A stretch of DNA of 64,000 nucleotides from NCBI RefSeq assembly GCF_050038885.1, contig NZ_CP143624.1, positions 5,580,001 to 5,644,000 of the forward strand, in the 5' to 3' direction. Numbering within the stretch: the first letter of the stretch is position 1; each line of letters opens with the position of its first letter. The notes under the pieces are model-generated. The model was not told the DNA's origin. It worked only from the letters and a program-made list of their open reading frames with translations, and did not search any database. A program made the position numbers and the translations under genes. Positions 1 through 8,679 of this stretch are shown one piece after another. The DNA is from Myxococcus flavus (GTDB taxonomy: Bacteria; Myxococcota; Myxococcia; Myxococcales; Myxococcaceae).

Positions 1-1173
1 TCGTGCCCCGTTCGTACTTGCGCACGCCTTCACCTCTATGGGGCTGCCTGCTCCGTACTTGAGGGCGTTAGAGAGCAGGTTCGTGACAACCTGCATCAGG
101 CGAAGGCGGTCCCACATCCCCCTCACGTGCTCCTCCAAGCTCAGGTGGAGCTGGCATTGCGCTTGGGCCACGGCGCTCGAGGAACGTTCCAGCACCTCGC
201 TCACGAGCGCTGACAAATCGCACGCCTCGAGCCGCAGCGTGAGCCGGCCTGCGCTGATGTGGACCGCATCCAGCAGTTCGTCCGCGAGCTGGGTGAGGCG
301 TTCGGCCTGCCGCCGAGCACGTACCAGCTTCTCCTTCATGCGCTCGTCTCTTCGCTCCTGCGCCATGCCCAGCAGGGTGTGGAACTGGAATTGGAGCACG
401 GTGAGTGGCGTCTTCAGTTCGTGGCCGGCGACGGAGAGGAAGTCATCGCGCAGCTTCATCGATTCCAGCAATTCCAGCTCGACGCGCCTGCGATGCTCGA
501 TTTCAGCCTCAAGCGCCTGGGCGCGCTGTTGGAGGATGGAGACCTCGCGCAGGCGGGCGCTCTCGGACTCGGCTCGTGAGTACTGCTCGGTGGGGACGAC
601 ATGCGTGTGCGCGGCGCAGACGGCCTGGAACGCCCGTGCATCTTCCTGCGTGCGGAAGTTTCCCATCGAGTAGGCGCACAACAGACTGAAGAGATGCTCC
701 TTCGCGAGGTCATTCCATTGCGCCTCCAACAGGAGCGCGGCCTGCGCGTTGCCATCCTTCCAGAGCAGATCCACCATCTCGCCATAGGCACGGACACGCG
801 CCCCCTGGGCGCCACGATGGCTTTGCTCAAGAACCGGCCCGATGGCACTCTTGAACTGATGCCAGTCAGGCATCCCCTTGACCATGAATCGGTTGAGTGT
901 TTGTCGCGCGTCGAGGAGGACCAGTCGCCCCTCCGCGCACGCGCGCTCCACGTCGGTGCCTCGAGCTTTCAAGCGCTGCGCGAAGCTCGCCCGATGGGGC
1001 TCCGTGGCGATGATGACAGCGGGTTCTCCGACGTGGAATCCCGCGTCGAGGAACTGGACGACCACGTCTGACAGAAACGCGGAGTCCTCGTAGAACTGGA
1101 CGACGTGGTTATCAGTGGCCCTCCACGAATGCTGGTCCTGCCTGCATGCTGGACTTTCGAGTGCGGAGGTCAT
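1..1173 (-). CDS. MEDS-domain sensor histidine kinase, C-terminus cut by window edge
   Basis: This cytoplasmic sensor kinase reads from an ATG at 1173 and runs off the left edge after 391 codons. Residues about 25-180 form a MEDS (methanogen/methylotroph DcmR sensory) domain, seen as HVVQFYED near the start followed by a segment like ATEPHRASFAQRL. A short helical linker leads to a HisKA domain with the H-box VAGHELKTPL, phospho-acceptor His251. The HATPase N-box VVTNLLSNALKYG is present, but the G boxes lie outside the window. MEDS kinases are common orphan or hybrid sensors in myxobacteria; the ligand is unknown. There is no signal peptide and no membrane segment. No convincing Shine-Dalgarno precedes the ATG, so the start could be slightly different. 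Family assignment is firm; any C-terminal receiver domain cannot be seen. Confidence 0.9.
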   Translation of the reverse strand, partial: MTSALESPACRQDQHSWRATDNHVVQFYEDSAFLSDVVVQFLDAGFHVGEPAVIIATEPHRASFAQRLKARGTDVERACAEGRLVLLDARQTLNRFMVKGMPDWHQFKSAIGPVLEQSHRGAQGARVRAYGEMVDLLWKDGNAQAALLLEAQWNDLAKEHLFSLLCAYSMGNFRTQEDARAFQAVCAAHTHVVPTEQYSRAESESARLREVSILQQRAQALEAEIEHRRRVELELLESMKLRDDFLSVAGHELKTPLTVLQFQFHTLLGMAQERRDERMKEKLVRARRQAERLTQLADELLDAVHISAGRLTLRLEACDLSALVSEVLERSSSAVAQAQCQLHLSLEEHVRGMWDRLRLMQVVTNLLSNALKYGAGSPIEVKACASTNGAR

Positions 1174-1306
1174 TACCGAAACTATACCGCCAGGGGGGAG
1201 TCGTCATTCTTTTCGCCCCCTTTGGGGCTGCCCAGAGGCTGAAGAGTCGACGCCAAAAGCTCTTGACGCCCAGGGCGTTGGGTACTCAACGCTGAAGGGC
1301 TCGGCC

Positions 1307-1497
1307 GGCCGCTTGGTGGCCTGGTACAACAGCGAGCATCGGCACGCCGCCATCCGCTTCGTTTCGTCCGACGACAGACATTTCGGCCGCGAGGCCGCGC
1401 TCCTCGCCCAGCGCCACCTGGCGTATCAGCGTGCCCGAGAGCGTTGGAGTCGCGACACCCACGGCTGGACGCCCGCGGGCCCCGTCCGTCTCGACCC
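1307..1497 (+). pseudogene. IS3-type transposase (integrase core) C-terminal remnant
   Basis: The plus-strand translation gives RLVAWYNSEHRHAAIRFV, then GREAALLAQRHLAYQRARER, then a WTPAGPV ending. This is the usual C-terminal end of IS3-family OrfB integrases. There is no upstream catalytic core, so it is a fragment. It abuts a truncated minus-strand secreted protein at about 1500, suggesting the element broke that gene. Confidence 0.7.
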
Positions 1498-1502
1498 CTC
1501 TT

Positions 1503-1806
1503 CGAACCTCCCTGGGCAGTGCAGGGACTGGAGTGCATCCGCTGGGCCCTCTCCCGTGACAACGACCTTGACGCTCACCGCACTCCCGACCGAGCGCTGC
1601 TTGAGCGTGACGCTCGCGGGCCCCGGCACCTGCTCCCAGCGCGGCGCCGATGCCTGGGCCAGGGCGTTCGATGCGGAAAGCACGAGCAGGGCGGCGGCAA
1701 TGCTCCGCCCAGGCGCTTCAGGAAAGTGTGGCGCGCCGGCGCCGCTTGCTCGGGGGCCATTCAATCTCAGGGGGCATGAGGTCTCTCCAGGGAGTCGTGG
1801 GGCCAA
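1503..1806 (-). pseudogene. 5' fragment of a putative secreted protein
   Basis: The minus-strand frame from 1806 contains a signal-peptide-like stretch (RSIAAALLVLSASNALAQ) followed by about 45 residues of hydrophilic sequence. It then runs into the IS3 remnant at about 1500. The N-terminal part may be in a different frame: a Met followed by an Arg-rich run lies one frame away at about 1779, so the true start is unclear. No family was recognised. It reads as a truncated gene rather than a functional one. Confidence 0.3.
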
Positions 1807-2124
1807 GTCCCGAGCTCATGGCACGCACACGCCATGGCTGAGGTGCTGCCTGAAGCAACCCCGCCACTGCGCCCTCTGCACACGCTTTCCAACGCGCATC
1901 CGCACCAGCGTTGCGCTCTTCTGGTGGCTTCAGTTGTCGCCGCCTTGCGGCTCGTCCCATACGCCACTTGTACGTCGCCATCCGGTCAAAGACGTGGAGT
2001 GAGCGGTTGCAGATACGCGAGGACCGTGTTCGGCGGCGCCGCGAGCGAGCCGTTCAGGGATTGGCCTGGAGGAGTGAGTCGGGCGGTCCGGCGAGATGTC
2101 GTGCTCACCGGCTGACGCGCGTTT

Positions 2125-2163
2125 TGACGCACCCATGACGCAGCGACCGAATTTTGGGTAGGC
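2125..2163 (+). repeat. Dispersed intergenic repeat, copy a
   Basis: The core ATGACGCAGCGACCGAAT followed by TTTGGGTAGGC is shared with five other copies near 7.8, 8.5, 11.7, 12.8 and 43.9 kb, all in this orientation. This copy lies about 320 bases 5' of the minus-strand fragment that starts at 1806. The rest of 1810-2470 shows nothing I can name. Confidence 0.75.
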
Positions 2164-2470
2164 GCACGCCAGCCAGTTGGACTGCGATGCGCCATGCCGT
2201 ACGTGTCAGCGAAGCAATATCAGCCATATGGACCGCCGATGCCACGCACGAGAAGGAGATTCGCCCAGTGATTTGCCCCAGAGCTCCCGGAGAGGACAAC
2301 AAGGCTGTTCCTTGACGGGCATGCGCTCCCCGGGCACTATCCTTGTCTCATCTAAATAGTATCTGTCCCTCCCTGCTCTCGATGCAGTATTGATTCAGCA
2401 TTTGGCCCGCATCAAAAGAGAGGCAGCGCTCGCGGGAACAATTGGCTTTGTGCTCACCCCTGGTACTCCT

Positions 2471-4363
2471 ATGGACCGAATGATGTACACGCTTCGGGCT
2501 TTCCCGATCTTTTCTCTTGTCGTCCTTGCAGCGTGCGAAGCCCCCACCGACGAGGAGGGCAAGGGTCTCGAATCAGGTGAGACAGCCTCGTCGGCACTCG
2601 TCCTATCGAGCGTATCCCCCAGCAGCGATGTTGCTATGAGCGGTATCTGGGCGGGTGGGGGAAGCGCGCCGATTTACGGCTTGATGGATGACGGTGTCTC
2701 CTTCGCGGCGAGCGATCGCGGCGGTTCGTTCGCGCGCAGCGCTCCTGCCCGGGCATCATCGACCCTGACCTTGGGCTATCACGACAGCGCCAGGCCCGGC
2801 GGCGCTTCGAGAGTCGTCGTAAACTACGACGGGTGGGCAATCAACGGCGGTGCAGGTTCGCTCCGTGTGAAGCTCTACGAGGGCGCAGCCCTGCTCGCCA
2901 CGGGGCCCACCCATGTGCTCACCAACACGCCTGCCAACTTCAGCGATACTTTCGCCGACCTGGACGTCACGGATGCCAAGCTGCTCCGCACGGAGCTCAT
3001 CTTTGAGAACAGCGCGGCCGCCGGCTCGCTGGTCTCATCCATCATCTGGCTCGACGTCACCAGCCGCAGCGGTACCGGACTCCAGGGGCAGTACTTCGAC
3101 AACATTGACTTCACCGGTGCCTCGGTGAGCCGTGTCGATTCCTCCATCGATTTCGATTGGGGAGCAACTTCGCCCGCCTCCGGCATCAGCGCCGATACCT
3201 TCAGCGTGCGCTGGACGGGCAAGTTAAGCGCCGATCACACGGAGACCTACACCCTCTATACGACCAGCGACGATGGGGTTCGTCTGACCGTGAACGGCAC
3301 TCGCATCATCGATAACTGGACCAACCACGGCGCAACCGAGAACTTCGGGGCCATCGATCTCCAGGCCGGCCATTCCTACGACATCGTGCTCGAGTACTTC
3401 GAGAACACTGGCAACTCCGTGGTCAAGCTCTCGTGGTCATCATCGTCGACGCCGAAGAGCATCATCCCCAAGGAGAACCTCTTCCCCGGCCCGCCCCTCG
3501 CCCCCATCGCGACGCTGACCTGCCCCGTTGGTTTCCCCAACGAGGTCTTCCGCGACGACTTCGATGGGGCCGCCCTCGACAACACGAAGTGGAATATCAT
3601 TCAAGGAAACAACAACCCCAGCGGTGGCGCGTTCACCCAACTCACCAAGATGCTCCGCGCCAACGTGAAGGTGGAAGACGGCAAGCTGAAGGTCTCCTCC
3701 AAGCGCCACTGCGAAGACCCGTATCCCAACGTCACGCCGGAACATCCCGCCAGGTGCGCAGGCACGAACTACTACTCGGGCGCATGGCTGAAGGGGAAAG
3801 ACACCTTCGCGCCAGGAAAGGGCGTGATGGCCTTCCATGCCAAGCTGCCGGCGCCCATGCCTGGCACCTTTCCTGCCCTTTGGGCCCGCAATAGCTTCGG
3901 CGATGCACGCTATGGAGAACTCGATCTTGTCGAGACCTGGTGGGACTCTCCCAAGGGCATCCCCAACGATCCAAACAAGTACTCGGCCACCACGCACCTT
4001 GGCATGAGTCCGATGATTCACACCACGGGCAATGAAGTTGGCCCCTTCGCCAATCTGGTCTCTGCTTTCCACGTCTGGGAAGTCGAGTGGGACGCCGACG
4101 CAGTTCCGGCGGTCGCCAGATACTACTATCGGGACAGCCCGAGTTCCTCGCGCATCCTGGTGCGTGTCGCGAACTACCAGACCCCTGGTTTCAATGGGAG
4201 AGTTACCGACGAGGCCTTCCGCACTGCGCTCAGCGATGGGTGGCGGCCCTATATCGACTTCGCTGTGCAGCCGGAAGGCAACTGGAACGTCGGGCCGGAC
4301 GCTGCGGCGGTCTATGACCCGCAAGACCTCGAGGTTGATTCGGTCATCATCTGCGCCCCCTGA
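2471..4363 (+). CDS. Secreted lipoprotein with PA14 and glycoside hydrolase family 16 domains
   Basis: This 630-residue protein is probably exported, lipid-anchored and active on a beta-glucan or similar polysaccharide. The N-terminus MDRMMYTLRAF leads to a lipobox LAAC with Cys22. A beta-rich region of unknown type covers residues about 45-200. A PA14 carbohydrate-binding module covers about 202-322 (GQYFDN, TSDDGVRLTVNG, IVLEYFE). A GH16 domain runs from about 350 to the end. The GH16 signature ExDxxE is intact as ELDLVE, with Glu483, Asp485 and Glu488 as nucleophile, helper and acid/base by family knowledge. The start was chosen because only from here does the lipoprotein signal begin properly; an in-frame upstream extension to 2390 exists. 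It stands alone. The substrate (laminarin, lichenan, agar, other) cannot be read from the sequence. Confidence 0.85.
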   Translation: MDRMMYTLRAFPIFSLVVLAACEAPTDEEGKGLESGETASSALVLSSVSPSSDVAMSGIWAGGGSAPIYGLMDDGVSFAASDRGGSFARSAPARASSTLTLGYHDSARPGGASRVVVNYDGWAINGGAGSLRVKLYEGAALLATGPTHVLTNTPANFSDTFADLDVTDAKLLRTELIFENSAAAGSLVSSIIWLDVTSRSGTGLQGQYFDNIDFTGASVSRVDSSIDFDWGATSPASGISADTFSVRWTGKLSADHTETYTLYTTSDDGVRLTVNGTRIIDNWTNHGATENFGAIDLQAGHSYDIVLEYFENTGNSVVKLSWSSSSTPKSIIPKENLFPGPPLAPIATLTCPVGFPNEVFRDDFDGAALDNTKWNIIQGNNNPSGGAFTQLTKMLRANVKVEDGKLKVSSKRHCEDPYPNVTPEHPARCAGTNYYSGAWLKGKDTFAPGKGVMAFHAKLPAPMPGTFPALWARNSFGDARYGELDLVETWWDSPKGIPNDPNKYSATTHLGMSPMIHTTGNEVGPFANLVSAFHVWEVEWDADAVPAVARYYYRDSPSSSRILVRVANYQTPGFNGRVTDEAFRTALSDGWRPYIDFAVQPEGNWNVGPDAAAVYDPQDLEVDSVIICAP

Positions 4364-4564
4364 ACCAGCGCCTTTTCTCTATGTGAAGAGCCCGTTTCAT
4401 CAGCCGCGGGGACGGTCTCCTCTCATGTACGTCAGCGAACGCATCACTGAATGCACGGAACTGCGAATGGGGCCCTGAATAGCGCGGGGACCCCTGCATG
4501 CTGGGGCCAGCACGAGGGCGAGTGTGCGCGACGGTCGCTGGGGCGTCAGGCGTCCCATGACGGG

Positions 4565-4580
4565 GGGCAGAATTCTGCCC
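4565..4580. other. 16-bp perfect palindrome
   Basis: GGGCAGAATTCTGCCC is a perfect dyad in the gene-poor stretch between the GH16 gene and the IS5 remnant. It could be an orphan operator or simply chance. No promoter was recognised next to it. Nothing else could be named in 4364-4728. Confidence 0.3.
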
Positions 4581-4728
4581 TGTCAGCCACGGTCGGCAAG
4601 AGTGGCACGAGGCGGGACTCCGTCATGCGGGATGGTGACCATGGCGTGGATGCGAGCGTCGAGTTGCTCAAGAGCGCGCTCAAGGTCGGCTCATGACGCG
4701 CGGTCGACACTCCACTCGTGGTTTAGAG

Positions 4729-4890
4729 CTTATCTCGGGAGGAGCGCGTGGAACCAGGTGATGATGCCCAGCGCGAGGTGCAGCATTCCCAGGTAGGTGT
4801 CCTCGTGCTTCTCCCATCACACCGGCCGTCGCCGGAAGCGATTCATCCAGGAGTGCCCGCACTCCAGCCCCATACGCCAGCCCTCCTGCC
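4729..4890 (-). pseudogene. IS5-type transposase C-terminal remnant, copy A
   Basis: The minus strand encodes a run like WMNRFRRRPV, WEKHEDTYLGMLHLALG, ITWFHALLPR and a stop, the typical end of IS5-group DDE transposases. It is about 90% identical by eye to the copy at 52198-52470. No upstream catalytic part remains. Confidence 0.75.
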
Positions 4891-5037
4891 GGCAGTCCGC
4901 AGCAGGCGGGCCGACTTCTCGGTTTGCTGGCCGCGTTCTGGAAGAGCGGGCTTATGCAAGCCCTATTCCAGTCCATAATCGCTCTTTCTTCGCGACACCT
5001 CTCTGTTCTTGAAAGGATAGCGCTCCTCTGGTTCCTC

Positions 5038-5112
5038 CGACGCTCGCCTCCGCGCCGCAGGGGCTGCCCCTGGGGCCGGATGGCGCGGTGTGGATTGCCT
5101 CGGAGAACTGTG
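5038..5112 (+). pseudogene. Fragment of a virginiamycin B lyase gene
   Basis: About 75 bases match the 3' end of the vgb gene at 53661-53736 with roughly 87% identity by eye, including the shared block ending in GGCGCGGTGTGGATTGCCT. In the intact gene this covers the active-site EPH and the ALE segment. Only this piece survives here. It sits next to an IS5 remnant that is also shared with the vgb locus. Confidence 0.7.
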
Positions 5113-5234
5113 CAACACCGGCATGAAGGCGGACGCCCGCACGGCCGCCTCCTCAACCCTCGCCGGACTGTCGTCTCCACTTCGGGGCCTGCCCATATTC
5201 ACCCGCGTTCTTCACATCCATGGGGGAAGGCGCG

Positions 5235-6251
5235 ATGGCCAGGAAGATGAAGGCGGTGCAGGTGAAGCAGGCGAAGGGCCCGCTCGAAGTCGTGGAGCGG
5301 GACGTCCCCGAGCCTGGCCCCGGACAGGTGCTCATCGCCGTGGACGCGTGTGGCGTCTGCCACAGCGATGCGATTACCAAGGAGGGGTGGATGCCTGTCC
5401 AGTACCCGCGGGTGCCCGGCCATGAAGTGGTGGGCCGCATCGATAAGGTGGGACCTGGGGTGACTGCGTGGCAGGCGGGCCAGCACGTGGGCGTGGGCTG
5501 GCACGGGGGCCACTGCGGCCAATGCCCCGCGTGTCGCGTGGGCGATTTCGTCACCTGCGACTTCCAGCAGATCTGCGGCATCAGCTACGACGGCGGCTAC
5601 GCCGAATACATGCTCGCGCCCCAGGAGGCCCTGGCCCGCGTCCCGGACGGCATGAAGTCCGAGGACGCCGCGCCGCTCTTGTGCGCGGGCGTGACGACGT
5701 TCAACTCCCTGCGGAACATGGGCGCGAAGCCGGGCTCGCTGGTGGCGGTGCAAGGCATTGGTGGCCTGGGGCACCTGGCCATCCAGTTCGCGCGCAAGCT
5801 GGGCTACCGCACCGTGGCCATCTCGCGCGGGGAGGACAAGCGGAAGCTGGCGACGGAGCTGGGCGCCCATGAATACCTCGACACGGAGAAGGGGGAGGTG
5901 GGCAAGGCGCTCCAGGCCCTGGGCGGCGCGCGCGTCATCATGATGACGGCGTCGAGCAGCCGCCTGGCGGCGGACATGATTGGCGGCCTGGGCCGCGACG
6001 GTGTCCTGCTCTTGCTGGGCGCGGGCGCGGAGCCCATTCCCGTCACCAGCCTGCAACTCATCATGAAGCGCCAGCGCGTCCAGGGCTGGCCCAGCGGCAT
6101 TCCCCAGGACTCGCAGGACACCATGGACTTCAGCGCGCTCACGGGCGTGCGCTCGCAGAACGAGGTGTTTCCCCTGGAGCGAGCTGGTGAGGCCTTCGAG
6201 CGAATGATGAGCAACCACGCTCGCTTCCGAGTGGTGCTCAAGATGCGATGA
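5235..6251 (+). CDS. Zinc-dependent alcohol dehydrogenase (MDR superfamily)
   Basis: This cytosolic NAD(P)-dependent oxidoreductase of 338 residues should interconvert an alcohol and an aldehyde. Catalytic zinc ligands are visible: Cys42 in GVCHSD and the His of PGHEVVG. The structural zinc site is complete in HCGQCPACRVGDFVTC (Cys-x2-Cys-x2-Cys-x7-Cys). The Rossmann dinucleotide motif is GIGGLG. Overall it resembles the AdhA/AdhP class. The ATG at 5235 is preferred over one at 5220 because GGGGGAAGG lies at the right distance upstream. It appears monocistronic, with the convergent methyltransferase gene starting 165 bases downstream of its stop. The substrate is not determinable. Confidence 0.92.
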   Translation: MARKMKAVQVKQAKGPLEVVERDVPEPGPGQVLIAVDACGVCHSDAITKEGWMPVQYPRVPGHEVVGRIDKVGPGVTAWQAGQHVGVGWHGGHCGQCPACRVGDFVTCDFQQICGISYDGGYAEYMLAPQEALARVPDGMKSEDAAPLLCAGVTTFNSLRNMGAKPGSLVAVQGIGGLGHLAIQFARKLGYRTVAISRGEDKRKLATELGAHEYLDTEKGEVGKALQALGGARVIMMTASSSRLAADMIGGLGRDGVLLLLGAGAEPIPVTSLQLIMKRQRVQGWPSGIPQDSQDTMDFSALTGVRSQNEVFPLERAGEAFERMMSNHARFRVVLKMR

Positions 6252-6415
6252 GCCATGCACTCGCCTCTCATGCTGGCTGTCTGCGCGGGCGCGTCCTCGG
6301 GCTGGCTGCTTGGTTCACAGGCCCATTCGAGAGCACGCGCCCCGCGTGGAGACGCGCAGCGCGGCGGGGGCAGAGCAGCGCCGCAGACCCACCTCCAGCG
6401 TCGCGCGACTTTCAC

Positions 6416-7168
6416 TCACGAGATTTCTCCGAGTCGCATGTTGATTGGCCAGACGATGGTTCGCTGCTGGTTTGGGTCGCCCCAAAGCGCGAGAAGGTCG
6501 GTCGAGAACTTCGCGAGCAGCTCCCCCTTGCCAGCCCCGAGAGCGCGTCGCGTCGCCGACCACGTGGACAGGTATCCGAGGAAGGCATGCGCGTTCCACT
6601 CGCGCCGAATCTCCAGCTTGGGTGCCCTTCGCTCTGGAAACGGGAAGGACAGGTCGGCATAGCCGCTGTCGACGAGCCTCCGTTCGGGAGGCCAGTAGGG
6701 ACCAATCTCATCCGTGTAGAATGCAAGGAAGCGCTCGTTCAGCTCAGCGTCGAGCTGCGGGACGCCATAGCTGATCAGCGCGAGTATCGCGCCCGGCACA
6801 CTGACTCGCCGCACTTCGTCGTAGAAGCGAGGCAGATCGAACCAGTGCGCGGCTTGAGCGGCCGTGACGAGGCAGGCGCCGTGGTCGGTACCAGCAATGC
6901 GCTCGGCAGGCGCCACCCGATACTGGATACGCTCGTGGGGCACTGCGCTCGCGAGCTGGTCGGCGCTGGGGTCGATGCCTACGACCGTATCGAAGTGCTC
7001 GGCGAGTGCCCGGGTAAGCTGCCCCGTACCGCAGCCGACGTCGAGCGCCATCCTGGTGCAGGGGGATACCTGTGCGAGGAACTGCGCCAGCGAGCTGGGG
7101 TAGTCAGGACGATAGCGAGCATAGGCGTCGCCTCCTTGCTCGAACCAGTTGGGCTTGGGACTCTGCAT
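6416..7168 (-). CDS. Class I SAM-dependent methyltransferase
   Basis: This soluble 250-residue protein has the SAM-binding motif I LDVGCGTGQLT near residue 42, an acidic loop VVGIDPS at about residue 64, and AAQAAHWFD in the motif IV region. This layout is that of the methyltransferase 11/25 group, close to trans-aconitate methyltransferase-like and YcgJ-like proteins; the actual acceptor is unknown. Its N-terminus overlaps the end of the next minus-strand frame upstream by 65 bases. The gene is convergent with the alcohol dehydrogenase. Family assignment is secure, function is not. Confidence 0.88.
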   Translation of the reverse strand: MQSPKPNWFEQGGDAYARYRPDYPSSLAQFLAQVSPCTRMALDVGCGTGQLTRALAEHFDTVVGIDPSADQLASAVPHERIQYRVAPAERIAGTDHGACLVTAAQAAHWFDLPRFYDEVRRVSVPGAILALISYGVPQLDAELNERFLAFYTDEIGPYWPPERRLVDSGYADLSFPFPERRAPKLEIRREWNAHAFLGYLSTWSATRRALGAGKGELLAKFSTDLLALWGDPNQQRTIVWPINMRLGEIS

Positions 7169-7723
7169 GGGCTCCCGCTTTCGGCATGGTGGACGGTTTC
7201 GACTGGGCGCGCAGGCGTTCAGTCAAGCTACGGCGCTCCAGCGCGTCGGCGACATCCGCTAGCACGCGCCGCAGCGGGTGACCGAGCTCCTGCTCCAGCT
7301 CATCGAGCGCGCTGAAGAGCGCATCCCACTGGGGGCTCAAGATGAAGTCACCCCGCGAATCCCGTACTGATAACTCCCAACCTTGAGCTGTCCGATTTGA
7401 CGGGGGCAACTCCAGACAGCACCCGCTGAGGCTGCCCGAAGCACGGGCGTGTAGCGGGCGCAGTATCTCAGGCCGAGCTCGGAGTAACGCTCCTCCGAGC
7501 CACGATCGACCAGCTCGGTCACGTACCGGAGGAGCGCTCCAAGCCCTGGTTCAAGTCGCACCATCATGTCGACAATGTGCATTAGCGCTAATGCATCTGC
7601 AAATACGACCGAGGAAGGCGGCGAAGCGCTCACGCAGCGGCTCGCTGCCCCAGGGAGGACCCGTGTACACCTGGCCTGCGTCGCGAGGAGCACCATCCCA
7701 TGTGCGACTTCGGTGGGCGTCAT
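7104..7723 (-). pseudogene. Unknown protein, frameshifted
   Basis: The first half reads from an ATG at 7723 (MTPTEVAHGMVLL) to about 7410. The plausible continuation is in the next frame (ELPPSNRTAQGWELSV, then ALDELEQELGHPLRRVLADV). The frame change equals one missing base near 7405-7430, in GC-rich sequence. Joined, it would be about 190 residues, largely helical, with no recognised domain, signal peptide or membrane segment. It ends inside the start of the methyltransferase gene. It may be an intact gene with a sequencing error or a decaying one. Confidence 0.4.
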
Positions 7724-7794
7724 GTCGAAGGGCTCAAGTCGAGGAACACGCGGTCCGCGCGTCGTAACAGTCCTCGGTCGATGCCTACGGGGTT

Positions 7795-7840
7795 ACTCGC
7801 TGGATGCGCTCGTGACGCAGCGAGCGGATTTGGGGCGGAA
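7795..7840 (+). repeat. Dispersed intergenic repeat, copy f
   Basis: The core reads GTGACGCAGCGAGCGGATTT followed by GGGGCGG, a diverged copy of the six-member family. It lies about 70 bases 5' of the minus-strand frame starting at 7723. Confidence 0.55.
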
Positions 7841-7851
7841 CAGCGCTTGCG

Positions 7852-8388
7852 CTACTCGATGTTCGAGCGAACGAATCGCACCCGTTCTCGAATCGATGCT
7901 TGGGGAAGGGGGAGCAGCTCGTAGCCAAGGCTCGTGTAGACCTCGACCATCGCGCGATGGGTGGCCTCCGCTTCCGCGGAGTCCTGTTTGCGCTCGGCAT
8001 CTTGCGCGAAGATCTCGGGCCAATGGGGCGCGATGAAGACACGTCGATTGTAGCGAAACAGCTCCGCGGCCTTCCAGAGATGTGGAGGCACCGGAAGGCC
8101 ACATACCCGAAGGTATCCGATGACGTCGGGAATGCCGCGATCCAATATGACGGGATGGCCTCGTTCGCGGGCCTCCTTGTGGGTACGCATCTCCCATCCA
8201 AGCATCAGCTCGGCAAAGGCCGCCCGGTCAGCCCAGGGAAGGGCGGTGCCGCCAATCGCGACCTGCTGCTGAATGATGGCACGGCCTGCCTCGGGCATGT
8301 GCGCGAGTCCCTCCGCCGCCAGCGCCTCGATGAGACTGCTTTTTCCGGAGCCTGGGCCACCCGTGATGACATGAAGATGCTCGGTCAT
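7852..8388 (-). CDS. P-loop ATPase of the AAA_28 type
   Basis: This 178-residue protein begins MTEHLHVITGGPGSGKSS; the Walker A motif is residues 10-17. The Asp of VILDRGIPDVIGY (about residue 88) probably completes a Walker B-like site. PF13521-type ATPases resemble the NadR nicotinamide-riboside kinase fold and are small cytosolic NTPases or kinases of unknown substrate. The start at 8388 is chosen because the frame upstream carries no similarity. A copy of the dispersed repeat ends about 27 bases upstream of the start. Confidence 0.85.
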   Translation of the reverse strand: MTEHLHVITGGPGSGKSSLIEALAAEGLAHMPEAGRAIIQQQVAIGGTALPWADRAAFAELMLGWEMRTHKEARERGHPVILDRGIPDVIGYLRVCGLPVPPHLWKAAELFRYNRRVFIAPHWPEIFAQDAERKQDSAEAEATHRAMVEVYTSLGYELLPLPQASIRERVRFVRSNIE

Positions 8389-8414
8389 GGTCTTCCTCGA
8401 ACTCTGGGCGCAAA

Positions 8415-8527
8415 CCCCACCCGGCCCAGACAGAACGCCGACCGTGCGCGCCTCGTTCACTCGCATTGCCGCTCCACCGAAAGTCGCCTGGACGTGCCCA
8501 TGACGCAGCAAACGGAACTGGGGCAGG
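8415..8527 (+). repeat. Dispersed intergenic repeat, copy d (long form)
   Basis: This long copy has a left box like CGCCTCGTTCACTCGCATTG and a right core like CCCATGACGCAGCAAACGG. It aligns over roughly 110 bases with the copy at 11599-11713, including a shared GGCCCAGACAGA-type start. It lies just 5' of the minus-strand ATPase gene. Confidence 0.65.
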
Positions 8528-8679
8528 CATAGGACTGCATGGCCTCGACTCCGGCCCGGTGAACAGCCCGAGCGGCACCCGTCAGCGGTCCTCCTCGGCT
8601 CCTCTGCACCTGCCACCGCCCTCAACAGGGCCTCCATCTCTCCTATTCTCGAGACGGACGCCCAGGTGGAACGGATGTG

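Noticed and set aside
2125..2163. The repeat core as a tRNA or small structured RNA
   Set aside because: No cloverleaf or strong stem can be drawn from the core; it is better treated as a dispersed repeat.
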